From CAZYEI01 sp964646425 (lineage in GTDB: Bacteria > Bacillota_I > Bacilli_A > RFN20 > JAISJY01), in assembly GCA_964646425.1 (NCBI GenBank), contig CAZYEI010000031.1:1-14708 (forward strand): a stretch of DNA of 14,708 bases, written 5' to 3'. Positions 8,037 to 13,852 of this stretch are shown here, one piece after another. The position numbers and the translations under genes are program-made. Position 1 is the stretch's first letter; every line of letters begins with the position of its first letter. The notes beneath the pieces are model-generated. The model was not told where the DNA came from and did not search any database. It worked only from the letters and a program-made list of their open reading frames with translations.

Positions 8037-9155
8037 ATGGAAAAAAATTTTTATGCCGCAATCGATATTGGAGAAAAAAATATTAAAGTTGTTGTTGCTA
8101 ACTATGCTTATGGACAAATTTCTGTTTGTGCTTCTAATATTGTTAAAACGCAAGGAATAAGCAATGGCGAAATTGTAAATAGAAAAGATGTTTTACAATC
8201 TTTGGAATTAGCAATTGGCCCGATTAAAGAACAGGGATATGATGTATCGCAAGCCTTATTAGTTTTGCCATCATCTAAAATGAAAATTTATCGTAAAAGA
8301 TCAACAATTGAAATTGTAGCTACTGATAAAAGAATTACGAGTAGAGATGTAAAAGAATTAAAACAAACATTTCAAAGGAGTACTATTCCATTAGATGAAA
8401 TGATTGTAAATATTATTCCGCTTCATTATTTACTAGATGATAAATTGGTTCAGGATACTAATCCAATTGGTTTAACAGCTTCTAAAGTGCAATTTGATGC
8501 AAGTGTTGTTACTTTACCAAAAACTATTGCTCGTGGCTATGTTGATTTAATTCAAGATTTAGGAATTGAAGTAATGGATGCTATTGTTTCAACATATGCT
8601 CTATATTCATTGATTCCATCATTGAAACAAAAAGAAAATGGTTGTATTCTTGTTGATATTGGTGGAAGAAACACAGTGATTGCCGATATTGCTAATTATC
8701 AAGTAATGAGAATTGAACAATTTAATTTTGGGGGACAGTATATTACAAATTCAATTGCAAAAGAATTTGGAATCACATTGGAAATTGCTGAATTCATTAA
8801 ACAAAAATATGCAACATTAGAAAGTAGTTATGGTGAAGATATTGTTCTTTATAGTGATGATTTATTGCATGTTGAGATAACTGAACGAAAATTAGAAAAT
8901 ATTATTCAAAAATGTTGTAGCGAATTTTGCTTTGAAATAAACAATTTAATGACTAAATGGAGTATAGATACCCATGTCGTACCAATTATTTTTGTTGGTG
9001 GTGGTGCTAATCTTAAAGGATTAGAACATCGTTTTGCGGCTTTGGGTAATAAAAATACAATGAAGTATTTATCACCATTTATCGGTGCACGAGGTTTAGA
9101 ATATTTAAGCTGTTTAGGTATAATAAAAAGATACATTGATGAGAACTCGAAATAA
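8037..9155 (+). CDS. ftsA: Cell division protein FtsA, lacking the C-terminal anchor
   Basis: This actin-like ATPase recruits and tethers FtsZ. The start at 8037 is preferred over TTG 8022 because GGGAGG (8024-8029) precedes it by seven bases. Phosphate-1 loop AAIDIGEKNIK (D10), the FtsA-specific 1C subdomain (about 80-160), phosphate-2 VDIGGRNT (D207) and the adenosine loop VGGGANLKG (from G321) are present. The protein is 372 residues and ends with EYLSCLGIIKRYIDENSK, directly after the last helix of the actin fold. B. subtilis and E. coli FtsA (420-440) continue with a linker and an amphipathic membrane-binding helix, absent here. No continuation in another frame is possible because the ftsZ ribosome-binding site follows at once. 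Confidence 0.95.
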   Translation: MEKNFYAAIDIGEKNIKVVVANYAYGQISVCASNIVKTQGISNGEIVNRKDVLQSLELAIGPIKEQGYDVSQALLVLPSSKMKIYRKRSTIEIVATDKRITSRDVKELKQTFQRSTIPLDEMIVNIIPLHYLLDDKLVQDTNPIGLTASKVQFDASVVTLPKTIARGYVDLIQDLGIEVMDAIVSTYALYSLIPSLKQKENGCILVDIGGRNTVIADIANYQVMRIEQFNFGGQYITNSIAKEFGITLEIAEFIKQKYATLESSYGEDIVLYSDDLLHVEITERKLENIIQKCCSEFCFEINNLMTKWSIDTHVVPIIFVGGGANLKGLEHRFAALGNKNTMKYLSPFIGARGLEYLSCLGIIKRYIDENSK

Positions 9156-9169
9156 GGAGAAAAACTAAC

Positions 9170-10360
9170 ATGGAAGAAATAAATTATAATAGAGATAATA
9201 GTATGCAATATATTGTAAATATAAAAGTAGTTGGCGTAGGTGGTGGTGGCAATAATGCTGTTCATCATATGATGCAACAAGGATTAAAAGGCGTAGAATT
9301 TTATGCTGCTAATACTGATAGTCAATCACTTCTAAATTTTGATGAAGGTGATCGAATGTATATCGGTCAAAAATTAACCAAAGGACTTGGTGCCGGTGCT
9401 GATCCTGAAATCGGAAGAAAAGCAGCAGAGGAAAGCATTGATTCAATTCGTCAAACGTTGTCAGGAGCTGATATGGTATTTATTGCTGCAGGAATGGGGG
9501 GAGGTACTGGAACTGGTGCAGCTCCAGTTATCGCTCGTGTGGCTAAGGATTTAGGTGCCCTAACCATAGCAATCGTAACTACTCCATTCGGTTTTGAAGG
9601 TGCTAAAAGAAGAACATATGCCAGTGAAGGACTTCAAGAATTAAGGCCAAATGTTGATTCATTAATTGTTATTTCCAATGAAACTTTGCTGCAAATGTTT
9701 GGTAATGTTTCAATTAAAGATTCTTTTAAGAAAGCCGATGATATTTTATGCCAATCTGTTCATGCAATTACAAGTTTAATTAATGAAAAAGCTTTGATAA
9801 ATTTAGATTTTGCTGATGTTCGTAATATTATGAAAGATAAAGGAACTGCGATGATTGGAATGGGAAAAGGTACTGGAGAATCAAAAGCAAGAGATGCTGC
9901 TACTCAAGCATTTGCTTCACCATTGCTTGGCTCAACAATAAAAGGAGCAAAAAATGCAATTGTAAATATTACGGGAGGAGCAGGCGTCACTTTGCAAGAT
10001 GCTAATGAAGCAGTAGAAATTGTGCGTGAAGCTGCTGGTGATAACATTAATATTATTTTTGGAATTTCAATAGATGATCAAAATATTTTAACATCAAATG
10101 AAAGTCAAGATTATATGAAAGTAACTGTAATTGCGACAGAATTTAGTAGTGTAAGTCAATCTCATTCAGGTCTCGATAATAATTATCGTTCGGAAATTGT
10201 TAATGAGTTGCCAAAAGTAAATATTTTTGCAACTCCAATTCAAGAGCCTTCATTTGAAGAAACTCCAAATTTTATTGAAAATGATGGTGATGACGATAAC
10301 GAGGTTTCATCATCATCAGATTTTGATTTTGCAATCCCATCTTTTTTAAGAAAAAAATAA
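9170..10360 (+). CDS. ftsZ: Cell division GTPase FtsZ
   Basis: This tubulin homologue forms the Z-ring at midcell. The 396 residues contain the N-terminal GVGGGGNNAV, ANTDSQSLL, the tubulin signature GGGTGTG at 110-116 and the T7 loop NLDFADV at 211-217, whose acidic residues complete GTP hydrolysis in the polymer. An acidic, Ser/Asn-rich linker leads to the conserved C-terminal peptide AIPSFLRKK, the docking site for FtsA and SepF. The ribosome-binding site AAGGAGA lies at 9154-9160, overlapping the ftsA stop. A strong inverted repeat follows at 10374, so ftsZ probably ends the operon. Confidence 0.98.
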   Translation: MEEINYNRDNSMQYIVNIKVVGVGGGGNNAVHHMMQQGLKGVEFYAANTDSQSLLNFDEGDRMYIGQKLTKGLGAGADPEIGRKAAEESIDSIRQTLSGADMVFIAAGMGGGTGTGAAPVIARVAKDLGALTIAIVTTPFGFEGAKRRTYASEGLQELRPNVDSLIVISNETLLQMFGNVSIKDSFKKADDILCQSVHAITSLINEKALINLDFADVRNIMKDKGTAMIGMGKGTGESKARDAATQAFASPLLGSTIKGAKNAIVNITGGAGVTLQDANEAVEIVREAAGDNINIIFGISIDDQNILTSNESQDYMKVTVIATEFSSVSQSHSGLDNNYRSEIVNELPKVNIFATPIQEPSFEETPNFIENDGDDDNEVSSSSDFDFAIPSFLRKK

Positions 10361-10373
10361 TTATATATAAAAT

Positions 10374-10413
10374 AAAAAGAAGAAAAATTATTTTGAATTT
10401 TCCTTCTTTTTTT
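10374..10413. terminator. Bidirectional terminator between ftsZ and the convergent gene
   Basis: Arms 10374-10389 and 10396-10411 are complementary at 15 of 16 positions (A/C mismatch at 10383/10402) around a 6-base loop. T-runs follow on both strands: 10407-10413 for ftsZ, and the A-rich 10371-10378 read as T on the other strand. The stop codon of the - strand gene (10388-10390) lies at the arm/loop border, so the hairpin is partly coding. Stem G+C is low. Confidence 0.7.
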
Positions 10414-10675
10414 CTTCTTCTTTTTTTCTTTTTTCAGCTTCATATCTTTTCTTTAAGATGTTATCATCTAAGCGATCACCATAATTTAAATACTCTCTGC
10501 CTAGTAAAATTCCCATTACAAGTCCATTGAATGTCCCAAAAATAATACCAATTAACATTCCATTATCAAGTGCTTTTCTTAAAATTAATCCAATTAAGAA
10601 ACCAAAAAATACTCCCAATAGTGTTCCACATAATATTGCTAGGGCAAACATATTTTGCCCATCTTTAAATTTCAT
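10388..10675 (-). CDS. Small glycine-zipper membrane protein, unknown function
   Basis: No family is recognised with confidence. The ATG at 10675 gives 95 residues. Two hydrophobic helices (about 9-32 and 39-59) are joined by RKALDN and followed by a hydrophilic, highly charged Lys/Glu tail (about 68-95). Glycines recur every four residues: 17, 21, 25, 29, then 39, 43, 47, 51, 55, 59, a continuous GxxxG ladder in both helices that suggests tight helix packing or oligomerisation. A GTG at 10690 in the same frame would add five residues, but it lies inside the ribosome-binding site AGAGGTG, which is 12 bases before the ATG, so ATG is preferred. It is convergent with ftsZ and divergent from spoIIGA. 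A TATAAT (10707-10702 on this strand) without a good -35 is the only promoter hint. Confidence 0.75.
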   Translation of the reverse strand: MKFKDGQNMFALAILCGTLLGVFFGFLIGLILRKALDNGMLIGIIFGTFNGLVMGILLGREYLNYGDRLDDNILKKRYEAEKRKKEEEKKKENSK

Positions 10676-10752
10676 AAAAAATGTTTTCACCTCTTATTGA
10701 TATTATAAAATAAAAAAAATAAAAAAGAAATATAAATTAAAAAAGTTTTTAC

Positions 10753-10797
10753 TTCTACCTTGCTTCGACATTTTTTATGATAACAATTTTATATAAT
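10753..10797 (+). promoter_or_regulatory. spoIIG promoter with Spo0A boxes
   Basis: TTCGACA at 10764-10770 is the exact reverse complement of the Spo0A core box TGTCGAA. A weaker copy, TTCTACC (5 of 7), lies 11 bp upstream at 10753-10759, about one helical turn away. TATAAT at 10792-10797 is a perfect -10. TCGACA (10765-10770), within the box, is a 5/6 match to a -35 but with a 21-bp spacer. That matches the known B. subtilis spoIIG promoter, where a sigma-A promoter has an over-long spacer and needs phosphorylated Spo0A bound at the -35. Transcription would begin near 10804, leaving a very short leader before the spoIIGA start. Confidence 0.7.
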
Positions 10798-10815
10798 ATT
10801 AGCGAGGTGAAAAAA

Positions 10816-11574
10816 ATGGATGTATATTTAGATTTAACTCTATTAATGAATTCATTGATTTATGGGTTTATATTTTTATATATAAGAAAAATTTCAGAAA
10901 TTAAGTTTTCATTGGTAAGAAAAATTATAGTCATTTTTTTATTGCTAACTAAATTTTATTTTTTGCCAATAGTTCCAGGTGAATTTGCTTTTTTTTATTA
11001 TATATATGATATTATCATTTATTTACTTTTGTTTAATAAAAAAAAGATATATACTTCGGTACTATTTATTTTTTTATATTATCTATTTTCAACTTTTTTT
11101 ATGTTTATTGAACCACATATTTTATTTTATAAAAAATTATTGGTTATATCTTCACCAACTGCAACGCTTAAATTAATTTTTTTACCAATTCCATTATTAT
11201 TAGGATACTATTGTTTAAGTATTTTAAAAAAGAAATATGTTCAATACAAATATTCCTATAACGGACAATTAAAATATCTTGATCAAATAGTTTCATTAAG
11301 AGGCTATCTTGACAGTGGAAATACATTATTAGTAAAAGGATTACCAGTTATTTTTATAAAAAGTAATTTAGGATTAAAACTTACAAGTGATGATACGATT
11401 TTAATTGAGTATATTACTGTCAACGGAATTAAAAATAAACAAGAGGGATACTTAGGTAAAATTGCTTTAAAAACAAAGAAAGATGTTATTATTAAACAAG
11501 TTATATTTAGTATAGTAAAAGGAGAACATAGTTTTCATAATTGTGATTGTCTTTTAAATGCGTATTTATTATAG
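10816..11574 (+). CDS. spoIIGA: Pro-sigma-E processing protease SpoIIGA
   Basis: SpoIIGA is a membrane-bound aspartic protease that removes the pro-sequence of sigma E after asymmetric septation. The N-terminal ~145 residues form about five hydrophobic helices starting VYLDLTLLMNSLIYGF, like the family. The C-terminal domain has the catalytic GYLDSGNTL, with D166-S167-G168, and ends in a conserved-looking NCDCLLNAYLL. The start at 10816 has GAGGTGA at 10804-10810; the in-frame extension to 10777 crosses the likely promoter and is rejected. At 252 residues it is shorter than the B. subtilis protein (~309). Its stop is 12 bases before sigE, the gene for its substrate. Confidence 0.93.
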   Translation: MDVYLDLTLLMNSLIYGFIFLYIRKISEIKFSLVRKIIVIFLLLTKFYFLPIVPGEFAFFYYIYDIIIYLLLFNKKKIYTSVLFIFLYYLFSTFFMFIEPHILFYKKLLVISSPTATLKLIFLPIPLLLGYYCLSILKKKYVQYKYSYNGQLKYLDQIVSLRGYLDSGNTLLVKGLPVIFIKSNLGLKLTSDDTILIEYITVNGIKNKQEGYLGKIALKTKKDVIIKQVIFSIVKGEHSFHNCDCLLNAYLL

Positions 11575-11586
11575 GGGGAAAACATA

Positions 11587-12291
11587 ATGTCATTTTTTAT
11601 AAAAATAGTTAATTATTTAAGAAATGCTTTATTAAATGAAGATAATGAAGTCAATTATATAAATGGAAGTGAGTCGTTACCTTCACCACTTGAAAAAGAA
11701 ATGGAAGAGTATTACATTGAAGAATTTTCAAAAGGATCTAGATATGCAAGAAACAAATTAATTGAGCATAATTTACGTCTTGTGGTATATGTTGCTAGAA
11801 AATATGAAACAAGTTTAACAAATCTTGAGGATTTAATAAGTATAGGAACTTTAGGACTTGTAAAGGCAATTCAAACCTATAAGAATGATAAGAATATTAA
11901 ATTAGCAACTTATGCATCAAGATGCATTGAAAATGAAATATTGATGTATTTACGGAAAAGAAGTAGAAGTAAAAATGAAATTTCACTTGATGAGCCTTTA
12001 AATGTTGATTATGACGGCAATGAATTATTATTAGCAGACATTTTGTCAAATGATGAACAAGAAATAACTAATAAAATTGAAGAAGAGGAAAAAAGAAAAA
12101 TTATGCTTGAAGCTATTGAAACGTTATCATCAAGAGAAAAAGAAATATTAACCTTAAGATATGGATTAGATAATGGCGAAGAAATGACTCAAAAGGATGT
12201 TGCGGACTTTTTGGGAATATCACAGTCCTATATTTCTAGACTTGAAAAACGGATTATTAAAAAACTTAAAATGCAATTGAATAAAACATAA
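11587..12291 (+). CDS. sigE: RNA polymerase sporulation sigma factor E (pro-sigma E)
   Basis: This is the first mother-cell-specific sigma factor of sporulation. The 234 residues match sigma E closely through region 2 (NLRLVVYVARKYE, DLISIGTLGLVKA, LATYASRCIENEILMYLRK), the linker DEPLNVDYDGNELLL and region 4 (QKDVADFLGISQSYISRLEKR, the -35-binding helix-turn-helix). An N-terminal pro-sequence is retained: hydrophobic/basic residues 1-16, then NEDNEV before NYINGSESLP. By alignment E21 matches the processing glutamate E25 of B. subtilis, which places cleavage near N23/Y24. The ribosome-binding site AGGGGG overlaps the spoIIGA stop. No terminator separates it from sigG 40 bases on, so read-through into sigG is expected. 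Confidence 0.97.
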   Translation: MSFFIKIVNYLRNALLNEDNEVNYINGSESLPSPLEKEMEEYYIEEFSKGSRYARNKLIEHNLRLVVYVARKYETSLTNLEDLISIGTLGLVKAIQTYKNDKNIKLATYASRCIENEILMYLRKRSRSKNEISLDEPLNVDYDGNELLLADILSNDEQEITNKIEEEEKRKIMLEAIETLSSREKEILTLRYGLDNGEEMTQKDVADFLGISQSYISRLEKRIIKKLKMQLNKT

Positions 12292-12308
12292 AGTTTTGGT
12301 AAATACTC
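12279..12308 (+). promoter_or_regulatory. Candidate forespore promoter for sigG
   Basis: GAATA (12279-12283) and AATACTC (12302-12308), spaced 18 bp apart, loosely fit the sigma-G pattern (GhATr, 17-18 bp, CATnhTA). The nearby GGTAAATACT (12298-12307) partly fits the sigma-F -10 (GGnnAnAnTA) with several mismatches. Transcription would begin near 12315, inside the loop of the hairpin below. The support is weak: the gap between sigE and sigG is only 40 bases, and B. subtilis sigG is known to be transcribed by sigma F and sigma G. Confidence 0.3.
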
Positions 12309-12325
12309 CTAGTAACTACTAGGAG
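12306..12325 (+). promoter_or_regulatory. Hairpin sequestering the sigG ribosome-binding site
   Basis: CTCCTAGT (12306-12313) pairs perfectly with ACTAGGAG (12318-12325) around an AACT loop, giving an 8-bp stem with four G-C pairs. The 3' arm contains five of the six bases of the AGGAGG ribosome-binding site (12321-12326) of sigG, whose ATG is at 12332. A transcript running through from sigE would fold this way and hide the site. A transcript starting within the loop would lack the 5' arm and leave it free. Confidence 0.75.
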
Positions 12326-12331
12326 GAAAAA

Positions 12332-13105
12332 ATGGCAAAACACAAAGTAGAAATAACAGGTTTAAATACTGCAAAAATTAAAGTACTATCAAACGAGGAA
12401 ATAAAAATATTATTACAAAAATCCAAAAATGGTGATATCAATGCTAGAAATAAATTAGTTGAAGGCAATTTAAAATTAGTTTTAAGTGTGATTCGAAAGT
12501 TTAAAGATCGAAACGAAAATTTGGATGATTTATTTCAAATTGGCTGTATTGGACTTATAAAAGCAATAGATAATTTTGATTTGTCACAGGAGGTGTTTTT
12601 TTCAACATATGCGGTTCCAATGATAATTGGTGAAATAAAAAGATATTTAAGAGATAACACTCAATTAAGAGTATCTAGACAACTAAAGGATTTAGCATAT
12701 CGGGCACTTAAAGAAAAAGAAAAATATTTAAATAAGCATCAAAAAGAACCTAGTTTTGATGAATTGGCGAAAATATTAGACGTAAAAATATATGAACTCA
12801 TTGAAGCACTAGATTCAACGATGAGTTTAGCTTCTATTTATGATCCCATATATAGTGAAAATGGCGATACAATTTTGCTACTTGATCAAATAAAAGATGA
12901 AACTGACTTATACGAAAAAACAATTAATCACATTACCTTAAAAGAAGGTGTTAAATATTTAGATGATATTCAAAAGAAAATTATTTTTCAGAGATATTAT
13001 GATGGAAAAACTCAAATGGAAATAGCACAAGAATATAATATCTCACAAGCACAAGTTTCAAGAATTGAAAAAAATGCTTTAAAACAACTTAAAATGTTTT
13101 TTTAA
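12332..13105 (+). CDS. sigG: RNA polymerase sporulation sigma factor G
   Basis: This is the late forespore-specific sigma factor. The 257 residues follow the sigma-G pattern: N-terminal KVEITGLNTAKIKVLSNEE, region 2 (NLKLVLSVI, LDDLFQIGCIGLIKAIDNF, FSTYAVPMIIGEIKRYLRDN), region 3 (VSRQLKDLAYRAL) and region 4 (GKTQMEIAQEYNISQAQVSRIEK). The start KVEI.G motif and the place after sigE separate it from sigma F and sigma B. It uses ATG with a full AGGAGG at 12321-12326, which is held in a hairpin. The end of the gene forms the upstream arm and stop of a terminator. Confidence 0.97.
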   Translation: MAKHKVEITGLNTAKIKVLSNEEIKILLQKSKNGDINARNKLVEGNLKLVLSVIRKFKDRNENLDDLFQIGCIGLIKAIDNFDLSQEVFFSTYAVPMIIGEIKRYLRDNTQLRVSRQLKDLAYRALKEKEKYLNKHQKEPSFDELAKILDVKIYELIEALDSTMSLASIYDPIYSENGDTILLLDQIKDETDLYEKTINHITLKEGVKYLDDIQKKIIFQRYYDGKTQMEIAQEYNISQAQVSRIEKNALKQLKMFF

Positions 13106-13115
13106 AGCATTTTTT
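13069..13115 (+). terminator. Rho-independent terminator overlapping the end of sigG
   Basis: AAAAAATGCTTTAAAA at 13069-13084 is the perfect complement of 13100-13115, giving a 16-bp stem with a 15-base loop. The T-run 13110-13115 ends the structure. The left arm encodes the last residues of sigma G and the stop (13103-13105) lies in the right arm. Only two pairs are G-C, so strength is uncertain, but its position between sigG and a new promoter supports it. Confidence 0.65.
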
Positions 13116-13117
13116 GT

Positions 13118-13145
13118 TTGAGAATATTTTTTTTTAGTATATAAT
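13118..13145 (+). promoter_or_regulatory. Sigma-A-type promoter of sepF
   Basis: TTGAGA at 13118-13123 (5/6 to TTGACA) and a perfect TATAAT at 13140-13145 are separated by 16 bp. The start point would be near 13152, right at the sepF ribosome-binding site AGAGGTG (13152-13158), giving a very short leader. It lies directly after the sigG terminator, so sepF is probably uncoupled from sporulation transcription. Confidence 0.75.
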
Positions 13146-13166
13146 ATACAAAGAGGTGTATTTTAT

Positions 13167-13568
13167 ATGGTTAAAAGAACTAAGCGTTTTTTATTTCCAA
13201 CAGAAGAAGATGAGGATTTATATTTAGCTGATAATATTGAAGAAGAAAATGGTATTTCTGATTCATTTAATAGTAATTCTTCTAGTGCTTTTACACCTGA
13301 ATATCAACAAAGTTCCAACTTAAGAGATACTAAAGAACAAATAGAAACCAAAATATTTAAACCACAAAATTTTGCGGATGCTAAAGAAATTATGCAAAAA
13401 ATGATAAAGTTTCATTCAGCTATTGTTGATATTTCTGATTTGCTTAATAGTGAACAAGGACAAAGAGAAGCTGAAAAAATAATTTGTTATTTATGTGGCG
13501 TAAGTGATGCTGTTGGTTTTGAGGTGAAAAAAATTAATTTATCAACATTCTTTTTTCAAGTAAAATAG
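13167..13568 (+). CDS. sepF: Cell division protein SepF
   Basis: SepF is a membrane-associated Z-ring protein that binds the FtsZ C-terminal peptide and bundles filaments. The 133 residues show the normal three parts. There is a short basic/hydrophobic N-terminus (VKRTKRFLF) of the kind that touches the membrane, followed by an acidic, Ser/Asn-rich linker (about 12-65). The folded SepF domain begins IFKPQNFADAKEIMQKMI and includes AIVDISDLL, AEKIICYLCGVSDAVGFEVKK and the last strand TFFFQVK. The N-terminal segment is brief and ends at a proline, so it is a weaker amphipathic helix than in B. subtilis. Genes found between sigG and sepF in Bacillus (the ylm genes), and ylmG, ylmH and divIVA after it, are absent from this stretch. 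Confidence 0.92.
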   Translation: MVKRTKRFLFPTEEDEDLYLADNIEEENGISDSFNSNSSSAFTPEYQQSSNLRDTKEQIETKIFKPQNFADAKEIMQKMIKFHSAIVDISDLLNSEQGQREAEKIICYLCGVSDAVGFEVKKINLSTFFFQVK

Positions 13569-13577
13569 AGGTTATGC

Positions 13578-13606
13578 TTGATAAATATGTATATTTATGG
13601 CATAAT
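13578..13606 (+). promoter_or_regulatory. Promoter of the ileS T-box leader
   Basis: TTGATA (13578-13583) and CATAAT (13601-13606) are each 5/6 matches to consensus with an ideal 17-bp spacer, and TG at 13598-13599 adds an extended -10. Transcription would begin near 13613, at the first base of the T-box stem I. Confidence 0.75.
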
Positions 13607-13612
13607 TAATTA

Positions 13613-13852
13613 TGTTAAATCGATGATGAAGACAAGAGTTCCTAAGGAGTTTTATAGAGAATTGACGGTTGGTGCAAGTCAAAAAATGATTTAGTTACTT
13701 ATCACTTCGGAGTGAAGAGACGAAAAATCTTTTCCGTTAACTGCGTTAAAGTAATTAAGTGCGTAAGTTTATTCTTACGAAAAAGGATGGTACCGCGATT
13801 AAAATCGTTCCTTAGCTGGAACGTTTTTTTTATTTTAATGAGGAGGATATTT
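13613..13852 (+). promoter_or_regulatory. T-box leader (tRNA-sensing riboswitch) of ileS
   Basis: This leader controls ileS by binding uncharged tRNA-Ile. Stem I carries GATGAAGACAAG, the AGAGA bulge and an apical stem TTGAC/GTCAA enclosing GGTTGGTGCAA. A hairpin TCACT-TCGG-AGTGA (13702-13715) and stem III CGTAAG/CTTACG (13762-13779) follow. The T-box core AAGGATGGTACCGCG lies at 13783-13797. AAGGA (13783-13787) pairs with TCCTT (13809-13813), and GCGAT (13795-13799) pairs with ATCGT (13804-13808, one G-T pair). This leaves the classic 7-base bulge TGGTACC, whose TGGT fits a tRNA ending in ACCA. An ATT (Ile) at 13689-13691 is a possible specifier, not settled, because the same bases could pair with 13616-13621. 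Confidence 0.93.
13806..13831 (+). terminator. T-box intrinsic terminator
   Basis: CGTTCC (13806-13811) pairs with GGAACG (13818-13823) around a TTAGCT loop, followed by eight T (13824-13831). The left arm is shared with the antiterminator, so the two folds exclude each other, as expected for transcription-attenuating T-boxes. Confidence 0.9.

Noticed and set aside
10979..11176. 65-codon + strand frame inside spoIIGA
   Set aside because: It is a shadow of the hydrophobic N-terminal domain of spoIIGA, with no SD of its own.
13581..13598. Perfect A/T-only inverted repeat ATAAATAT-GT-ATATTTAT before ileS
   Set aside because: It falls in the -35/-10 spacer of a good promoter and contains no G-C pairs; such repeats are expected by chance at this base composition.
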